DNA from: JACPLA01 sp035291905
GTDB taxonomy: Bacteria; Bacteroidota; Ignavibacteria; UBA10030
NCBI GenBank assembly: GCA_035291905.1
Contig: DATDRF010000198.1
Location: 1-20,817, forward strand
Reading direction: 5' to 3'
DNA: 20,817 nucleotides
A model generated the notes under the pieces. That model saw only the letters and a program-made list of their open reading frames with translations, did no database searches and was not told the DNA's origin. Below are positions 7,873-15,995 of this stretch, in pieces; within the stretch, counting starts at the first letter, position 1; each line of letters opens with the position of its first letter. Made by a program: the position numbers and the translations under genes.

Positions 7873-8309
7873 GATTGCACCTTCGGTTTCCTCGACCTAA
7901 TTTCCCATTTTTCAAGGCCCCATCCGACCAGGAAGATCGCGATGCCGCCGAGAAAGAAATAGAGATCCAGCCACATGTTTCCCATGAGTCCGTACATGAA
8001 TCCGAAAAAGACGCCGACGATTGCGAGGGCTTCGAGGAACTTGGCTGCGTAGTAGATGAGGGGCGGAGGAGATAGGGAGAAGAGGAGAGTGCGAACCTGT
8101 TCTTCCGTCATTTTTCCGAAAATCTGTTTCCCGTTTGACGCAACCAGGACAGGAAATTTCTTCTCGTACTTCGGAAAATCGGGATCGCCTGGTTTGAGCT
8201 TTGTCTCTGTGACGGTAAAATGGAAATCGTTGTTGACGCGGTGTATCAACTCTTTGGCCTCATCGCAAAGGGCGCAATCGTCCTTCGAGAAAAGCTCGAG
8301 TGCGTTCAT
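7869..8309 (-). CDS. Glutaredoxin-like domain fused to two membrane helices
   Basis: A 146-residue protein. Residues 1-75 resemble a DUF836/glutaredoxin-like thioredoxin fold: ELFSKDDCALCDEAKELI with a Cys12-x-x-Cys15 pair, and the expected cis-proline loop FPVLV at Pro53. Residues about 88-110 and 114-132 are two hydrophobic membrane segments, followed by a positively charged tail, so the redox domain is tethered to the inner membrane. The ATG at 8309 shares ATGA with the lgt stop and starts directly at the fold. An in-frame start further upstream (8345) would lie inside lgt and add only a charged stretch. It sits between lgt and rlmB in a coupled chain. A thiol-redox role is inferred from the CxxC; the partner is unknown. 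Confidence 0.75.
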   Translation of the reverse strand: MNALELFSKDDCALCDEAKELIHRVNNDFHFTVTETKLKPGDPDFPKYEKKFPVLVASNGKQIFGKMTEEQVRTLLFSLSPPPLIYYAAKFLEALAIVGVFFGFMYGLMGNMWLDLYFFLGGIAIFLVGWGLEKWEIRSRKPKVQS

Positions 8310-9124
8310 GATTGTGCTGCCGTCTTTTTTCCCATCATGAACCATCCGACCACACCGACCAGAGCAACCCCGGCTGCCACAAGTTGATACTCGGAAAGGC
8401 CGAGAAACACTCTGGGATTGATCCGCAGAAACTCCACAGAGAACCGCTCGACTCCGGCAAGCATCAGATAGAGCATGAATAATTTTCCGTTTTCAACGAT
8501 GCTGGTTCTGTATCGCCACAGCAGGCCGAAGAACAAAGCACAGATGAGAAGTTCGTATACAGGGGTGGGATGGCACAGTGTGTTGTCCGGTACAATGCCG
8601 CCGGGAAACTGACTCGTGATCTCGGGAAAGTTTCTGAATGCTTCGGAAGGAGGAAACGTACCGCCCGAGTAATTTGTCCCCCACGGAAGACTCGTGGGGA
8701 AGCCGTAATCGCCATCGCCTGCAAAATGACAGCCAAGTCTGGCTATCCCGTAGCCGAGCATCAATCCGGGAGAGGTTCCGTCGGCTATCGTGAGAAAACT
8801 GATCTTCTTTGAGCGCGCATAGAGGTAGATAGAGGCGGTTGCGAGGAAGAAACCTCCAAAGAAGGAGAGGCCGCCGGGTGAAAAGGCCATTCCTGCAGGA
8901 TCGGCGACGAAATGACTCCAGTGTTCCAAAAGATAAAGGAGCTTGGATCCTGCAACACCGGCTACAAGGGCAATCAACGTGATAGTTCCGGCCAGGTTGG
9001 GGTCGAGCCGCCTTCGCTTGTATTCCCTGGTCATCAACATGCTGGCCACAATGAATCCCGTGGCAAGCATGAGCCCATAGCTGTAAACCGTGAACGGACC
9101 AACCTTAAAGAGTATCGGACACAT
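8306..9124 (-). CDS. lgt: Prolipoprotein diacylglyceryl transferase, divergent Lgt
   Basis: A 272-residue polytopic inner-membrane protein. Lgt transfers diacylglycerol from phosphatidylglycerol to the lipobox cysteine of prolipoproteins. Family signatures are SPGGLSFFGG (residues 82-91), GIARLGCHFAGDGDYG (126-141, with Arg129 at the place of E. coli Arg143) and HPTPVYE (185-191). There are about seven hydrophobic segments. The sequence differs from the E. coli type: the His of the HGGL motif is Pro83, and the Asn after the catalytic Arg-x-Gly is Cys132, a variant also seen in other phyla. The ATG at 9124 follows the upstream stop by 2 nt, and its own stop overlaps the next start. Its substrates would include the DUF4249 and NlpC/P60 lipoproteins of this window. 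The family is secure; the activity is inferred. Confidence 0.88.
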   Translation of the reverse strand: MCPILFKVGPFTVYSYGLMLATGFIVASMLMTREYKRRRLDPNLAGTITLIALVAGVAGSKLLYLLEHWSHFVADPAGMAFSPGGLSFFGGFFLATASIYLYARSKKISFLTIADGTSPGLMLGYGIARLGCHFAGDGDYGFPTSLPWGTNYSGGTFPPSEAFRNFPEITSQFPGGIVPDNTLCHPTPVYELLICALFFGLLWRYRTSIVENGKLFMLYLMLAGVERFSVEFLRINPRVFLGLSEYQLVAAGVALVGVVGWFMMGKKTAAQS

Positions 9125-9126
9125 AG

Positions 9127-9531
9127 TCAGGCTTCAAGTGTGACAGGTTCCAGTGAAAAGAGAATGAACGGGTCTCGCGGCGACCTGACGAGCGAGACCG
9201 CAGTCCGGCCGATCGCGACGGCAAATTCGTTCATCTCGCCGTCAAATTTCTTGATGTGAATGCCGATCGTGCCCGAGAGAGAATCGTAGAATCGGATTCC
9301 GCGGGCAGGACCCGTTCCCGGCATGATCGATACCGGCGCGTGAAGTCCGAGAATCCTCACATGGATCTCGTTGTCAGCTCTCTTATCCTCCAACAACACT
9401 TCGTATCTGAAACTCACAAATTCCTTCAGTGTTTCGACAACGAGTGCGATCGATTTCTTCCCCGTTTCGCGGCGATAATGAAAAACCCGAAGGCGATATT
9501 CGGGCTCCGGTTTTTTTCGCTTTCGGGGCAC
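9127..9531 (-). CDS. Conserved-looking hypothetical protein, 134 residues
   Basis: I do not recognise this protein. It is soluble, with a very basic N-terminus (PRKRKKPEPEYRLRVFHYRR), then alternating hydrophobic segments suggesting beta-strands (EYRLRVFHY, SIALVVETL, FRYEVLLE, IHVRILG) and a C-terminal part with FAVAIGRTAVSLVR. It has no membrane segment, signal or metal motif. It is very likely a real gene, because it fits exactly between hisS (stop 3 nt upstream of its GTG start at 9531) and lgt (start 2 nt after its stop). No competing frame explains this spacing. Its position suggests cotranslation with hisS and lgt, but that says little about its function. Confidence 0.75.
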   Translation of the reverse strand: MPRKRKKPEPEYRLRVFHYRRETGKKSIALVVETLKEFVSFRYEVLLEDKRADNEIHVRILGLHAPVSIMPGTGPARGIRFYDSLSGTIGIHIKKFDGEMNEFAVAIGRTAVSLVRSPRDPFILFSLEPVTLEA

Positions 9532-9534
9532 GGG

Positions 9535-10779
9535 TTATCGGAGGAAGGAGTCGATCTCTTCAATCCGAATCTTCTTTTCAGATCCGGTCTTCATCTCTTT
9601 GAGGTTGACCGACTTCGTTTGGAGCTCCTGTTCGCCCATAACGATGACGTAGTCGGCGTTCTGGCGGTTCGCTTCGCGCATCTGTGCCTTGATGCTCCGG
9701 CCCAGGTAGTCGGTTTCGACGGCAATCCCCTGATTCCTCAGCTCGCACGCCTTGAGGAATGCCCACGCCCGGGAGGTATCGTCGAGCCCGACAAGAAACA
9801 ACTTCGGCCCGGCAGGTTGAGGATGGGCGCTCTTCTCGAGAGCCATAATGAGCCGCTCGATCCCCGCTGCAAATCCCACGCCCGGCGTCGGTTTGCCGCC
9901 CAATTCTTCAGTCAGAAGGTCATATCTCCCGCCCCCGACGATTGCGTCCTGCGAACCGAGCGACCCGCTGGTGATCTCGAAGGCCGTCTTTGTGTAGTAA
10001 TCCAACCCCCTGACGAGGCGTCCGTCTATTCCATACTTAATACCAAGCGAGTGGAGAAGCGACTGAACGGCTGCGAAATGATCGGCACATTCCTTACACA
10101 AATGATCCTTCATCAACGGCACGTGTGCCGTGTGTTTGATATCTTCTTCGTTTTTCGAATCAAGAACTCTCAGAGGATTCTTCTCGATCCGTTCCTTGCT
10201 TTCGGGCGAGAGTTTTGTCTCTCTCTTCTTCAATTCTGCCGTCAGCAATTTCTTGTAGGCAGGCCTGCAGTTCTGGCATCCCACCGAATTTACTTTCAGA
10301 TCAAACGCTTTGACTCCTGTTGATTTGAGAATCTCCCCTGCAAGCAGCATCATCTCAACGTCGAGATACGGCGACTGTGAACCGAGAGCCTCGGCTCCAA
10401 ACTGGTGAAACTGTCGCAACCGGCCGGCTTGGGGGCGTTCCTGGCGGAACATTGGCCCAAGGTAGTACAGCTTCGTCAGGGGGTTCAGCTCGCCAAGATT
10501 GTTCTGGATATACGCGCGAAGCGCCGAAGCGGTCCCCTCGGGCCGGAGGGTTATGGATTCGTCGCTGCGATCCTTGAACGTGTACATCTCTTTGGTGACG
10601 ATATCCGTGAGTTCCCCGATGCTTCTCGAAAAAAGCGCGGTCGTCTCGAAGACCGGTGTTCGGATTTCATGGTAGCTATAAAGCCCCATGACCCGGCGTA
10701 TCGTCGATTCGACGTGTTGCCACGTTTCGACTTCGCCCGGAAGTATATCTTTGGTCCCTTTGATGGATCGGAATTTCAC
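9535..10779 (-). CDS. hisS: Histidine-tRNA ligase HisS
   Basis: A 414-residue class II aminoacyl-tRNA synthetase that charges tRNA-His with histidine using ATP in the cytoplasm. Class II motif 2 is YYLGPMFRQERPQAGRLRQF (residues 105-124). The histidine-specific motifs are LVRGLDYYTKTAFE (255-268) and GGGRYDLL (282-289), and motif 3 is PGVGFAAGIERL (299-310). The insertion domain carries two cysteine pairs, Cys168/171 and Cys228/231, that could bind zinc. The C-terminal anticodon-binding domain begins near KLFLVGLDD (326). The length is normal. The start is GTG at 10779, giving the standard MKFRSIKGTKDILP opening, and no strong ribosome-binding site is visible. It lies 48 nt downstream of the EIIA gene and 3 nt upstream of the next start. 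Confidence 0.97.
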   Translation of the reverse strand: MKFRSIKGTKDILPGEVETWQHVESTIRRVMGLYSYHEIRTPVFETTALFSRSIGELTDIVTKEMYTFKDRSDESITLRPEGTASALRAYIQNNLGELNPLTKLYYLGPMFRQERPQAGRLRQFHQFGAEALGSQSPYLDVEMMLLAGEILKSTGVKAFDLKVNSVGCQNCRPAYKKLLTAELKKRETKLSPESKERIEKNPLRVLDSKNEEDIKHTAHVPLMKDHLCKECADHFAAVQSLLHSLGIKYGIDGRLVRGLDYYTKTAFEITSGSLGSQDAIVGGGRYDLLTEELGGKPTPGVGFAAGIERLIMALEKSAHPQPAGPKLFLVGLDDTSRAWAFLKACELRNQGIAVETDYLGRSIKAQMREANRQNADYVIVMGEQELQTKSVNLKEMKTGSEKKIRIEEIDSFLR

Positions 10780-10827
10780 GGGAGGTCCGTTTGGTGAGGA
10801 AAGGTGGACGGCGTGGGGGAGAGGGTT

Positions 10828-11298
10828 CTACGCTTCAAAATAGCTTGCCTCTTCCTGCTTGAAGAGATCGAGGACCTGCGCGGGAGATGCCGCTGCGAGA
10901 AGCTTGTTCCGGAAATCTTCCTTGTTCATGAGCCGCGAGATTCTGCTCAGCAGCTTGATGTGCGGCCCCACCATGTTGTCCCTTCCCACAAGGAGGAAAA
11001 TGATTCGGACCGGCTGTTCGTCGAGGGATTTGTAATCGATCGGCTGGGAGGTAACGGCGAAGGCGCCCACAATGTCGTTGACCGCGTCTGTCTTCCCGTG
11101 AGGAATGGCGAAACCGGATCCGACGCCGGTCGACATGATCTTCTCGCGCTCGAGAATTGCCGTCCGCACTTTTTCCTTGTCCGTCACCCGATCGGACGCC
11201 GACGCAATTTCGATCATCGAGTTGAGGACCTCTTCTTTTGTCGATCCCGGAAGGTTGGTCCGAACAAACTGTTCGGTGAGAATATCAGTAATCTTCAT
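10828..11298 (-). CDS. PTS EIIA type-2 (PtsN/fructose-like) domain protein
   Basis: A 156-residue single-domain EIIA of the fructose/mannitol/nitrogen (PTS_EIIA_2) family. These proteins take phosphate from HPr on a histidine, either to feed sugar transport or, as in PtsN, to regulate. The active-site motif GVGSGFAIPHGKTD places the phosphorylated residue at His67. The C-terminal half contains RIIFLLVGRDNMVGPHIKLL. No EIIB, EIIC, HPr or EI is encoded in the window, so a regulatory rather than transport role is more likely, though this is inferred. The ATG at 11298 has GGAGAG 4 nt upstream. It lies 30 nt downstream of the GMPP/PMM gene and 48 nt upstream of hisS, probably in the same transcript. 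Confidence 0.9.
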   Translation of the reverse strand: MKITDILTEQFVRTNLPGSTKEEVLNSMIEIASASDRVTDKEKVRTAILEREKIMSTGVGSGFAIPHGKTDAVNDIVGAFAVTSQPIDYKSLDEQPVRIIFLLVGRDNMVGPHIKLLSRISRLMNKEDFRNKLLAAASPAQVLDLFKQEEASYFEA

Positions 11299-11328
11299 TC
11301 GGCTCTCCGATAGTACCTTGTTCCGCGC

Positions 11329-13839
11329 CTATTCTTCCGTTATCCAGTGAACGATCTTGGACTCGTACTCCTTTGAAAGGCGCTGGGCGATCTCAAGATC
11401 TTCCGATTCCGTGTTAATATGGAAAATCGGCCGCGCGCGGTCAGGGTTGAGAAAGACTGACGTCAAGTGCCTGGTCTTGTTCGGGAACAGCTTCACGCCT
11501 TCCACGAGCTCACGCGGGGTCGCTTCGGAATCCTTGATGAGCCTGCGCATAACGCGTCCTTTCACGTGCCACGAACAAGGAACATTTTTTTTGACAAAAT
11601 GCAAGCGGGGAGTCTCGCGATCGATGTCGCCGATCCGCTTTCGCGTAACGGCCATGAACTCGAGGATCTTCGCCAGGGAGTACATCCCGTCGGACGCAAA
11701 AAGGAATTCGTTAAAGATGAATCCCCCCTTGGTACCCCCGACAAACTGGACGGTTTTATTGCTCGCGGCCTCCATCAGCGCCAGGTGGCTGTCGCGCGTC
11801 CGTATTACGGTTGCCCCGTGCTCCGCCGCGATCTGATCGATCTCCCCCGTTGCAGAGACCGGGACTGCTATCGTCTTGAGGGAAGGGTTCGCGAGAAGGG
11901 CCAGCTTTGCCACGAGGGTGAGAAGCCGGTCGCTGTCGATGTAGTTCCCGTTCTCATCCACACAGAAGACCTTTTCCGCTCCGGCATCGAGCATAAATCC
12001 CACGTCGTACCGCAACGATGTGACGACGTACCCAAGGTCGCTCAACGATTGCTCGAATTGCTCTTTTCCCCGCGTAAGCTTCTTGCTGTCAAGATAGGCA
12101 TTCAGGGAGACAACCTGCACATTGAGGTTTCCCAGAATGTTGGGGAAGATCGTCGATGCAATGCCGTTGGAATAGTCCACAACGAGCTTCAGCCCCGCCT
12201 CTCTGATGGCATCGATCCTCGTTGTGGCCAGGAAACGGTCGATGTAACTCTCGGTGGTACGCTCGGGGAATACGATGCCGCCGACCGCGTCATAGGGAGT
12301 ACGGGGAAAATCCTCGCCGAAGAAGAAGCGCTCGACCGCCTTTGCTTTGTTGGCCGGGAGATCCTTCCCCTCTCTGTCGAAAAAGATAATGTCGGTGAAA
12401 TTCTTGTCGAACGGCGACTTTCGAACATGGAAACCGCCTTTTTCCTTCCCGGAATATAGTTCATGCCTGACAATGGGGATTGACGTTGCCCGGAGGTCGC
12501 TGCACTGTACCCCCGCCGACATGAGCCCGCACATCATGGCCCTGTTGATCATTCGCGACACGGTATCCGAATCCCGGCTGCAGGCGACCGTGGTACCGGC
12601 GCCCAGATACGCGCCGAAAGCCGCGCCGAGCTTTGCGGCAAATTCGGGGTTGATCTCAATGTTCGAAATGCCTGTCACTGTGGAGTTGGTGAACAATTCC
12701 CGCAACCATTGATCTTCCCATACAAGACTTCGGGTGACGGTTGCCCCTTCTTCCACCACTTTTTCGGGCCACAGTTTGACGTTCGCAAGAATGGAGGCGC
12801 GCTTCCCGATAACGCACTGGTCGCTCATGAAAACGTTTTCCGCAATGACCGTCTCGTCGCCTATGATGCACTTCTTTCCGATCACGTCGAACGACATCTC
12901 TGCACGGGACCCGATCTGGGTCCCGCTCCAGATCACGGAATTGCTGATAACGGCCCCGGGGAGGATCTCGCAATTATCGCCCACCACTGTGTTGGCCAGA
13001 ATGGCTCCGGGATGGATCCGCGAGCTGTTTCCGACAATCACGCTTCCGTGGAGATTTTTTTGGTCCGTTTCGATTCGGCTCCCATTCCCCACATAGACCT
13101 GGTCGGTCCGCGTTCCGTCAATTTGAAGCCGCACAACTCCCCGTAGAATATCAAAGTGAGCCTCCAGATATTCATGGAGGTTCCCCACGTCCCGCCAGTA
13201 GCCTTCCGCGACATACGCAAAGAGCGGCATCTCCTGTTCCATCATGGCAGGGAAGAGGTTCTTGCTGAAATCGTATTCCTCTCCTTTGGGCACCAAATCG
13301 AGGACTTCCGGTTCGAGGATGTAGATCCCCGTATTGATCGTATCGCTGAAGACTTCACCCCAGGAGGGTTTCTCCAGGAAGCGGACCACCCGGCCGTCGT
13401 CGCCCGCCAGCACAACGCCGAATTGAAGAGGATTTGCAACTCGTGTGAGGAGGATGGTCGCCTTCGCCTTGTTCTTTTTGTGAAATGCGATGGCTTTCGT
13501 GAGATCGAAATCCGTGAGGACGTCGCCGCTGATGATGATGAACCGTTCATCAAGGAAGTCGCGGGCGTTGCTGACGCTTCCGGCGGTTCCGAGGTCGGCT
13601 TCCGCCTTCCGATACTGCATCTGAACTCCATACTCGTGTCCGTCCTGAAAATATCCGCTGATCGTCTCGGGCTGGTAGAAGAGGGTTGAGACAATATCGG
13701 TAATACCGTGTCCCTTCAGCAGGTCGATGATGTGAGCCATCATCGGCTTGTTGATCATGGGAACCATTGGCTTCGGGATATTGCAGGTGAGCGGCCTTAG
13801 GCGTGTTCCAAAGCCGCCGGCCATGATGACTGCTTTCAT
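11329..13839 (-). CDS. Mannose-1-phosphate guanylyltransferase / phosphomannomutase-like fusion
   Basis: An 836-residue three-part protein. Residues 1-235 are a nucleotidyltransferase fold with GGFGTRLRPLT (8-18) and PKPMVPM (22-28), which would join a sugar-1-phosphate to a nucleotide (GDP-mannose by family precedent). Residues about 245-385 form a left-handed beta-helix of hexapeptide repeats. Residues about 395-830 resemble phosphomannomutase/phosphoglucomutase, but the usual catalytic serine loop is GGFHVRKSPFD (Ser475), and the metal loop DGDxDR is Asp618-Ala-Gly-Ala-Glu-Lys623, so two acidic ligands and the Arg are missing. This whole architecture is known in Cyanobacteria, Chloroflexi and relatives. 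The mutase activity is therefore doubtful. The ATG at 13839 is first in the chain and is read divergently from the GAF/GGDEF-like gene. A role in envelope polysaccharide precursor supply is an inference. Confidence 0.9.
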   Translation of the reverse strand: MKAVIMAGGFGTRLRPLTCNIPKPMVPMINKPMMAHIIDLLKGHGITDIVSTLFYQPETISGYFQDGHEYGVQMQYRKAEADLGTAGSVSNARDFLDERFIIISGDVLTDFDLTKAIAFHKKNKAKATILLTRVANPLQFGVVLAGDDGRVVRFLEKPSWGEVFSDTINTGIYILEPEVLDLVPKGEEYDFSKNLFPAMMEQEMPLFAYVAEGYWRDVGNLHEYLEAHFDILRGVVRLQIDGTRTDQVYVGNGSRIETDQKNLHGSVIVGNSSRIHPGAILANTVVGDNCEILPGAVISNSVIWSGTQIGSRAEMSFDVIGKKCIIGDETVIAENVFMSDQCVIGKRASILANVKLWPEKVVEEGATVTRSLVWEDQWLRELFTNSTVTGISNIEINPEFAAKLGAAFGAYLGAGTTVACSRDSDTVSRMINRAMMCGLMSAGVQCSDLRATSIPIVRHELYSGKEKGGFHVRKSPFDKNFTDIIFFDREGKDLPANKAKAVERFFFGEDFPRTPYDAVGGIVFPERTTESYIDRFLATTRIDAIREAGLKLVVDYSNGIASTIFPNILGNLNVQVVSLNAYLDSKKLTRGKEQFEQSLSDLGYVVTSLRYDVGFMLDAGAEKVFCVDENGNYIDSDRLLTLVAKLALLANPSLKTIAVPVSATGEIDQIAAEHGATVIRTRDSHLALMEAASNKTVQFVGGTKGGFIFNEFLFASDGMYSLAKILEFMAVTRKRIGDIDRETPRLHFVKKNVPCSWHVKGRVMRRLIKDSEATPRELVEGVKLFPNKTRHLTSVFLNPDRARPIFHINTESEDLEIAQRLSKEYESKIVHWITEE

Positions 13840-14043
13840 GGAGCTCGGAGGGATGAGTTCACAGCTTCATTTTTGAAAAAGTAGCTAAAAAAACTTCCTG
13901 CTGCAAGCTCATAGCAGATTTACCTCCCAAGCATCGCAAGGATGCGGAGTTGTCGGCTGCTTCCTGCTTTTTACCTTGACTTTTCGGCGCTAAATGGGTA
14001 AATTTTGCTATACTTGTGGGGTACAAACAGAAAAAAATCCTCA
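13840..14043. promoter_or_regulatory. Divergent intergenic region
   Basis: These 204 bases separate the minus-strand GMPP/PMM gene from the plus-strand GAF/GGDEF-like gene and must contain both promoters. A hairpin GCATC-GCAAG-GATGC (13931-13945), flanked loosely by CTCC and GGAG, sits in the middle and could be an operator. It is not followed by a T run, so it is not a terminator. Confidence 0.5.
13976..14014 (+). promoter_or_regulatory. Candidate sigma-70-like promoter for the GAF/GGDEF-like gene
   Basis: TTGACT (13976-13981) is followed after 17 bases by TAAATT (13999-14004), a fair -35/-10 pair. Alternatively TGCTATACT (14006-14014) reads as an extended -10. Either would place transcription start 20-40 bases before the ATG at 14044. 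These are pattern matches only; Bacteroidota promoters often differ from the E. coli consensus. Confidence 0.35.
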
Positions 14044-15969
14044 ATGACTGACGCTCGCGTGTTAAACACAGTGCGTTCCTGGGTCAATCGGCTAACATTA
14101 ACGCAGGAATTGATTGTGTTGGCGGGCGTCATCGTGTTTCTTGGGGGGCTGTTTATCACCGCACCGCTCTGGAAATTTGTCGCTCTGGCAGCCGGTGTCA
14201 TGGCCCTCGCTTACGTTGTTGTGACAATTCGGCTGAAAAGTCTCCCTGATCTTGAATCGGAAGACTCGCTTGAAACCGTCCCACCAGAGGAACAGGAATC
14301 CGACATGGACGACAACGAAAGGGATGCGGCTGAGCAGGATGAGTTGAGGGGGAGGGCCTATCATGAGCCCGACTCTCCTGCAGTTCCGTCATTTCCGGAA
14401 GTGCCGAGCGTTCCCATGCCGCGCATGGAGTACGAATTCAAGCTGTCAGACTTTGTCGATGTGCAGGACGACGTGCTCCTGAAGGACATGGGACCAAAGT
14501 CGGAGTTCAGTTATCTGGCCAGGAAGGTCCTGACGGTAATCAAGGAAGCGACATTCGGGCACACGGTGGCGCTTTTCTGGGTCAACAGGGAAAAGCACCA
14601 GCTGGTTCTTGACAGCTATGTGACGGAAAGCCAGCGGTTTACGACGCATCGCAGGCGTGAAATCGGTACGGATCTGATAAGCCAGGTGGCCCTGACCGGT
14701 CACCCGCGGATCATTAACGACGTCAATACCTCCAGTCAGTTCGAAATGATCGGATACTATGAGGGGACGGAGCCGGTCCGTTCGTTTACGGCTGTCCCGG
14801 TCTTCTATCCCCGCGATACCGTCAAGACGGAGGATCCCGTTGCGGTGCTGGTGGTCGATTGTCTCAGCGAGGATTCGTTCGGCCCCGAGACGATGACGCT
14901 TCTCGGAGATTATGCGAAGATGATCTCCGCTCTCATCAGGAGTTACACCGGGAAGTACGACTTGCTGATCGATTCCGAGATTCTCCGGTCGATCACGAGG
15001 ATGAGAGAGCAGATGAAGCTGGACTTCAGCCTCCATTCGATCGTCCGCTCCCTGGCGGAAGAGTCATCACGGCTCGTGGCGTGGGATTACATCACCGTGA
15101 TTCTCTACGACGAATCACGCAAGAACTGGGAAGTACAGTTCGTCCTGAACCGGATGAACGACTCGTATGTGACCGTCGGCCAGGAGATCGACCCGCACGG
15201 AAGCCTGGTGGGGACGGTGGTTCAGTCGGGCATTGCGAAGATCGCAGACAGTCTCAAGGGAATGAATCTGCCCCGCTTCTACAAGGCCGAGAGGGTCGAT
15301 ACCGCCGGAGCTCTCATGGTGCTGCCGATCAATTCGCTTAACCGTTGTTACGGCGCGCTGGTGGTCGAGAGCAAGGATGCAAAGAGTTTCACGGAATCGG
15401 ACGTCAAGACACTGCAAAAGCTTGTGATCAGCGCTTCGTGGGGGCTTGAGGTGCTCAACCTGACGGACGTCGTCAACAATTTTGTACTGGTCGACGAGAC
15501 CACGGGTGTCGCTACAAGAAAATATTTCATGGAACGGGTGCATGAAGAGGTCCAGCGTTCCAATGATTTTGAAAACGACGTAACCCTCGTGATGATCTCC
15601 ATCGACGGGATCAATGAACATCTCAGCCGGTACGGCAAAGAGGGGTTTGATTTTGTCCTCCAGAACGTCGGGAGGATGACGAAGTCCTCCATCAGGCCCT
15701 ATGATTTGGTGGGGAGAGTCGATTTCAACAGGTTTGCGGTACTTCTCATCAACACGACCGCCAATGACGCGTATCTCTGGGCGGAGAAACTGCGGAAGAA
15801 CATCGCGAGCAATATCATCAATATCGAGCAGAAGAGTTTTTCGATCACGGTGAGCGTGGGAGTGTGCGGTGCGGCGGATGAGATCAGCGATCTGGAATTG
15901 TTTGAGAATGCCGGTCATGTCCTCGGGAAAGCGATCGAGGCCGGCGGCAACATGGTACGAGTGTATTAA
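14044..15969 (+). CDS. Membrane-anchored double-GAF protein with degenerate GGDEF domain
   Basis: A 641-residue signalling-type protein. Two membrane helices (residues about 22-41 and 43-61) are followed by a strongly acidic linker (about 70-110). Two GAF-like domains follow, at about 150-305 and 330-475, the second with ALMVLPINSLNRCYGALVVE. The C-terminal diguanylate-cyclase fold (about 485-641) starts with DETTGVATRKYFMERV and ends with SITVSVGVCG and AIEAGGNMVRVY. The signature GGDEF is Asp560-Phe-Asn-Arg-Phe564 (within GRVDFNRFAVLL), so the glycines and the metal-binding and catalytic acids are lost and cyclic-di-GMP synthesis is unlikely. The start is ATG 14044; an open frame reaches 14005 by TTG, but that part overlaps the candidate promoter. 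The zinc-ribbon gene follows 26 nt downstream. A GTP- or ligand-sensing scaffold is an inference. Confidence 0.88.
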   Translation: MTDARVLNTVRSWVNRLTLTQELIVLAGVIVFLGGLFITAPLWKFVALAAGVMALAYVVVTIRLKSLPDLESEDSLETVPPEEQESDMDDNERDAAEQDELRGRAYHEPDSPAVPSFPEVPSVPMPRMEYEFKLSDFVDVQDDVLLKDMGPKSEFSYLARKVLTVIKEATFGHTVALFWVNREKHQLVLDSYVTESQRFTTHRRREIGTDLISQVALTGHPRIINDVNTSSQFEMIGYYEGTEPVRSFTAVPVFYPRDTVKTEDPVAVLVVDCLSEDSFGPETMTLLGDYAKMISALIRSYTGKYDLLIDSEILRSITRMREQMKLDFSLHSIVRSLAEESSRLVAWDYITVILYDESRKNWEVQFVLNRMNDSYVTVGQEIDPHGSLVGTVVQSGIAKIADSLKGMNLPRFYKAERVDTAGALMVLPINSLNRCYGALVVESKDAKSFTESDVKTLQKLVISASWGLEVLNLTDVVNNFVLVDETTGVATRKYFMERVHEEVQRSNDFENDVTLVMISIDGINEHLSRYGKEGFDFVLQNVGRMTKSSIRPYDLVGRVDFNRFAVLLINTTANDAYLWAEKLRKNIASNIINIEQKSFSITVSVGVCGAADEISDLELFENAGHVLGKAIEAGGNMVRVY

Positions 15970-15995
15970 TTGATCTGAAAGGATGAAGCAGGTTT

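Noticed and set aside
9256..10323. A 355-codon plus-strand open frame opposite hisS
   Set aside because: It lies fully antisense to a clearly identified HisS, and its translation is rich in Arg, Leu and Phe without any recognisable motif. It arises from codon bias on the opposite strand.
11467..12459. A 330-codon plus-strand open frame opposite the GMPP/PMM gene
   Set aside because: It is antisense to a protein with clear family motifs, shows no domain, and has many His/Arg/Asp codons typical of an antisense shadow.
13931..13945. GCATC-GCAAG-GATGC hairpin as a terminator
   Set aside because: It lies between divergent genes and is not followed by T residues on either strand. At most it is an operator-like palindrome.
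15115..15918. A 267-codon minus-strand open frame opposite the GAF/GGDEF-like gene
   Set aside because: It is contained in the coding region of the sensor protein and has no motif of its own; it is an antisense shadow.
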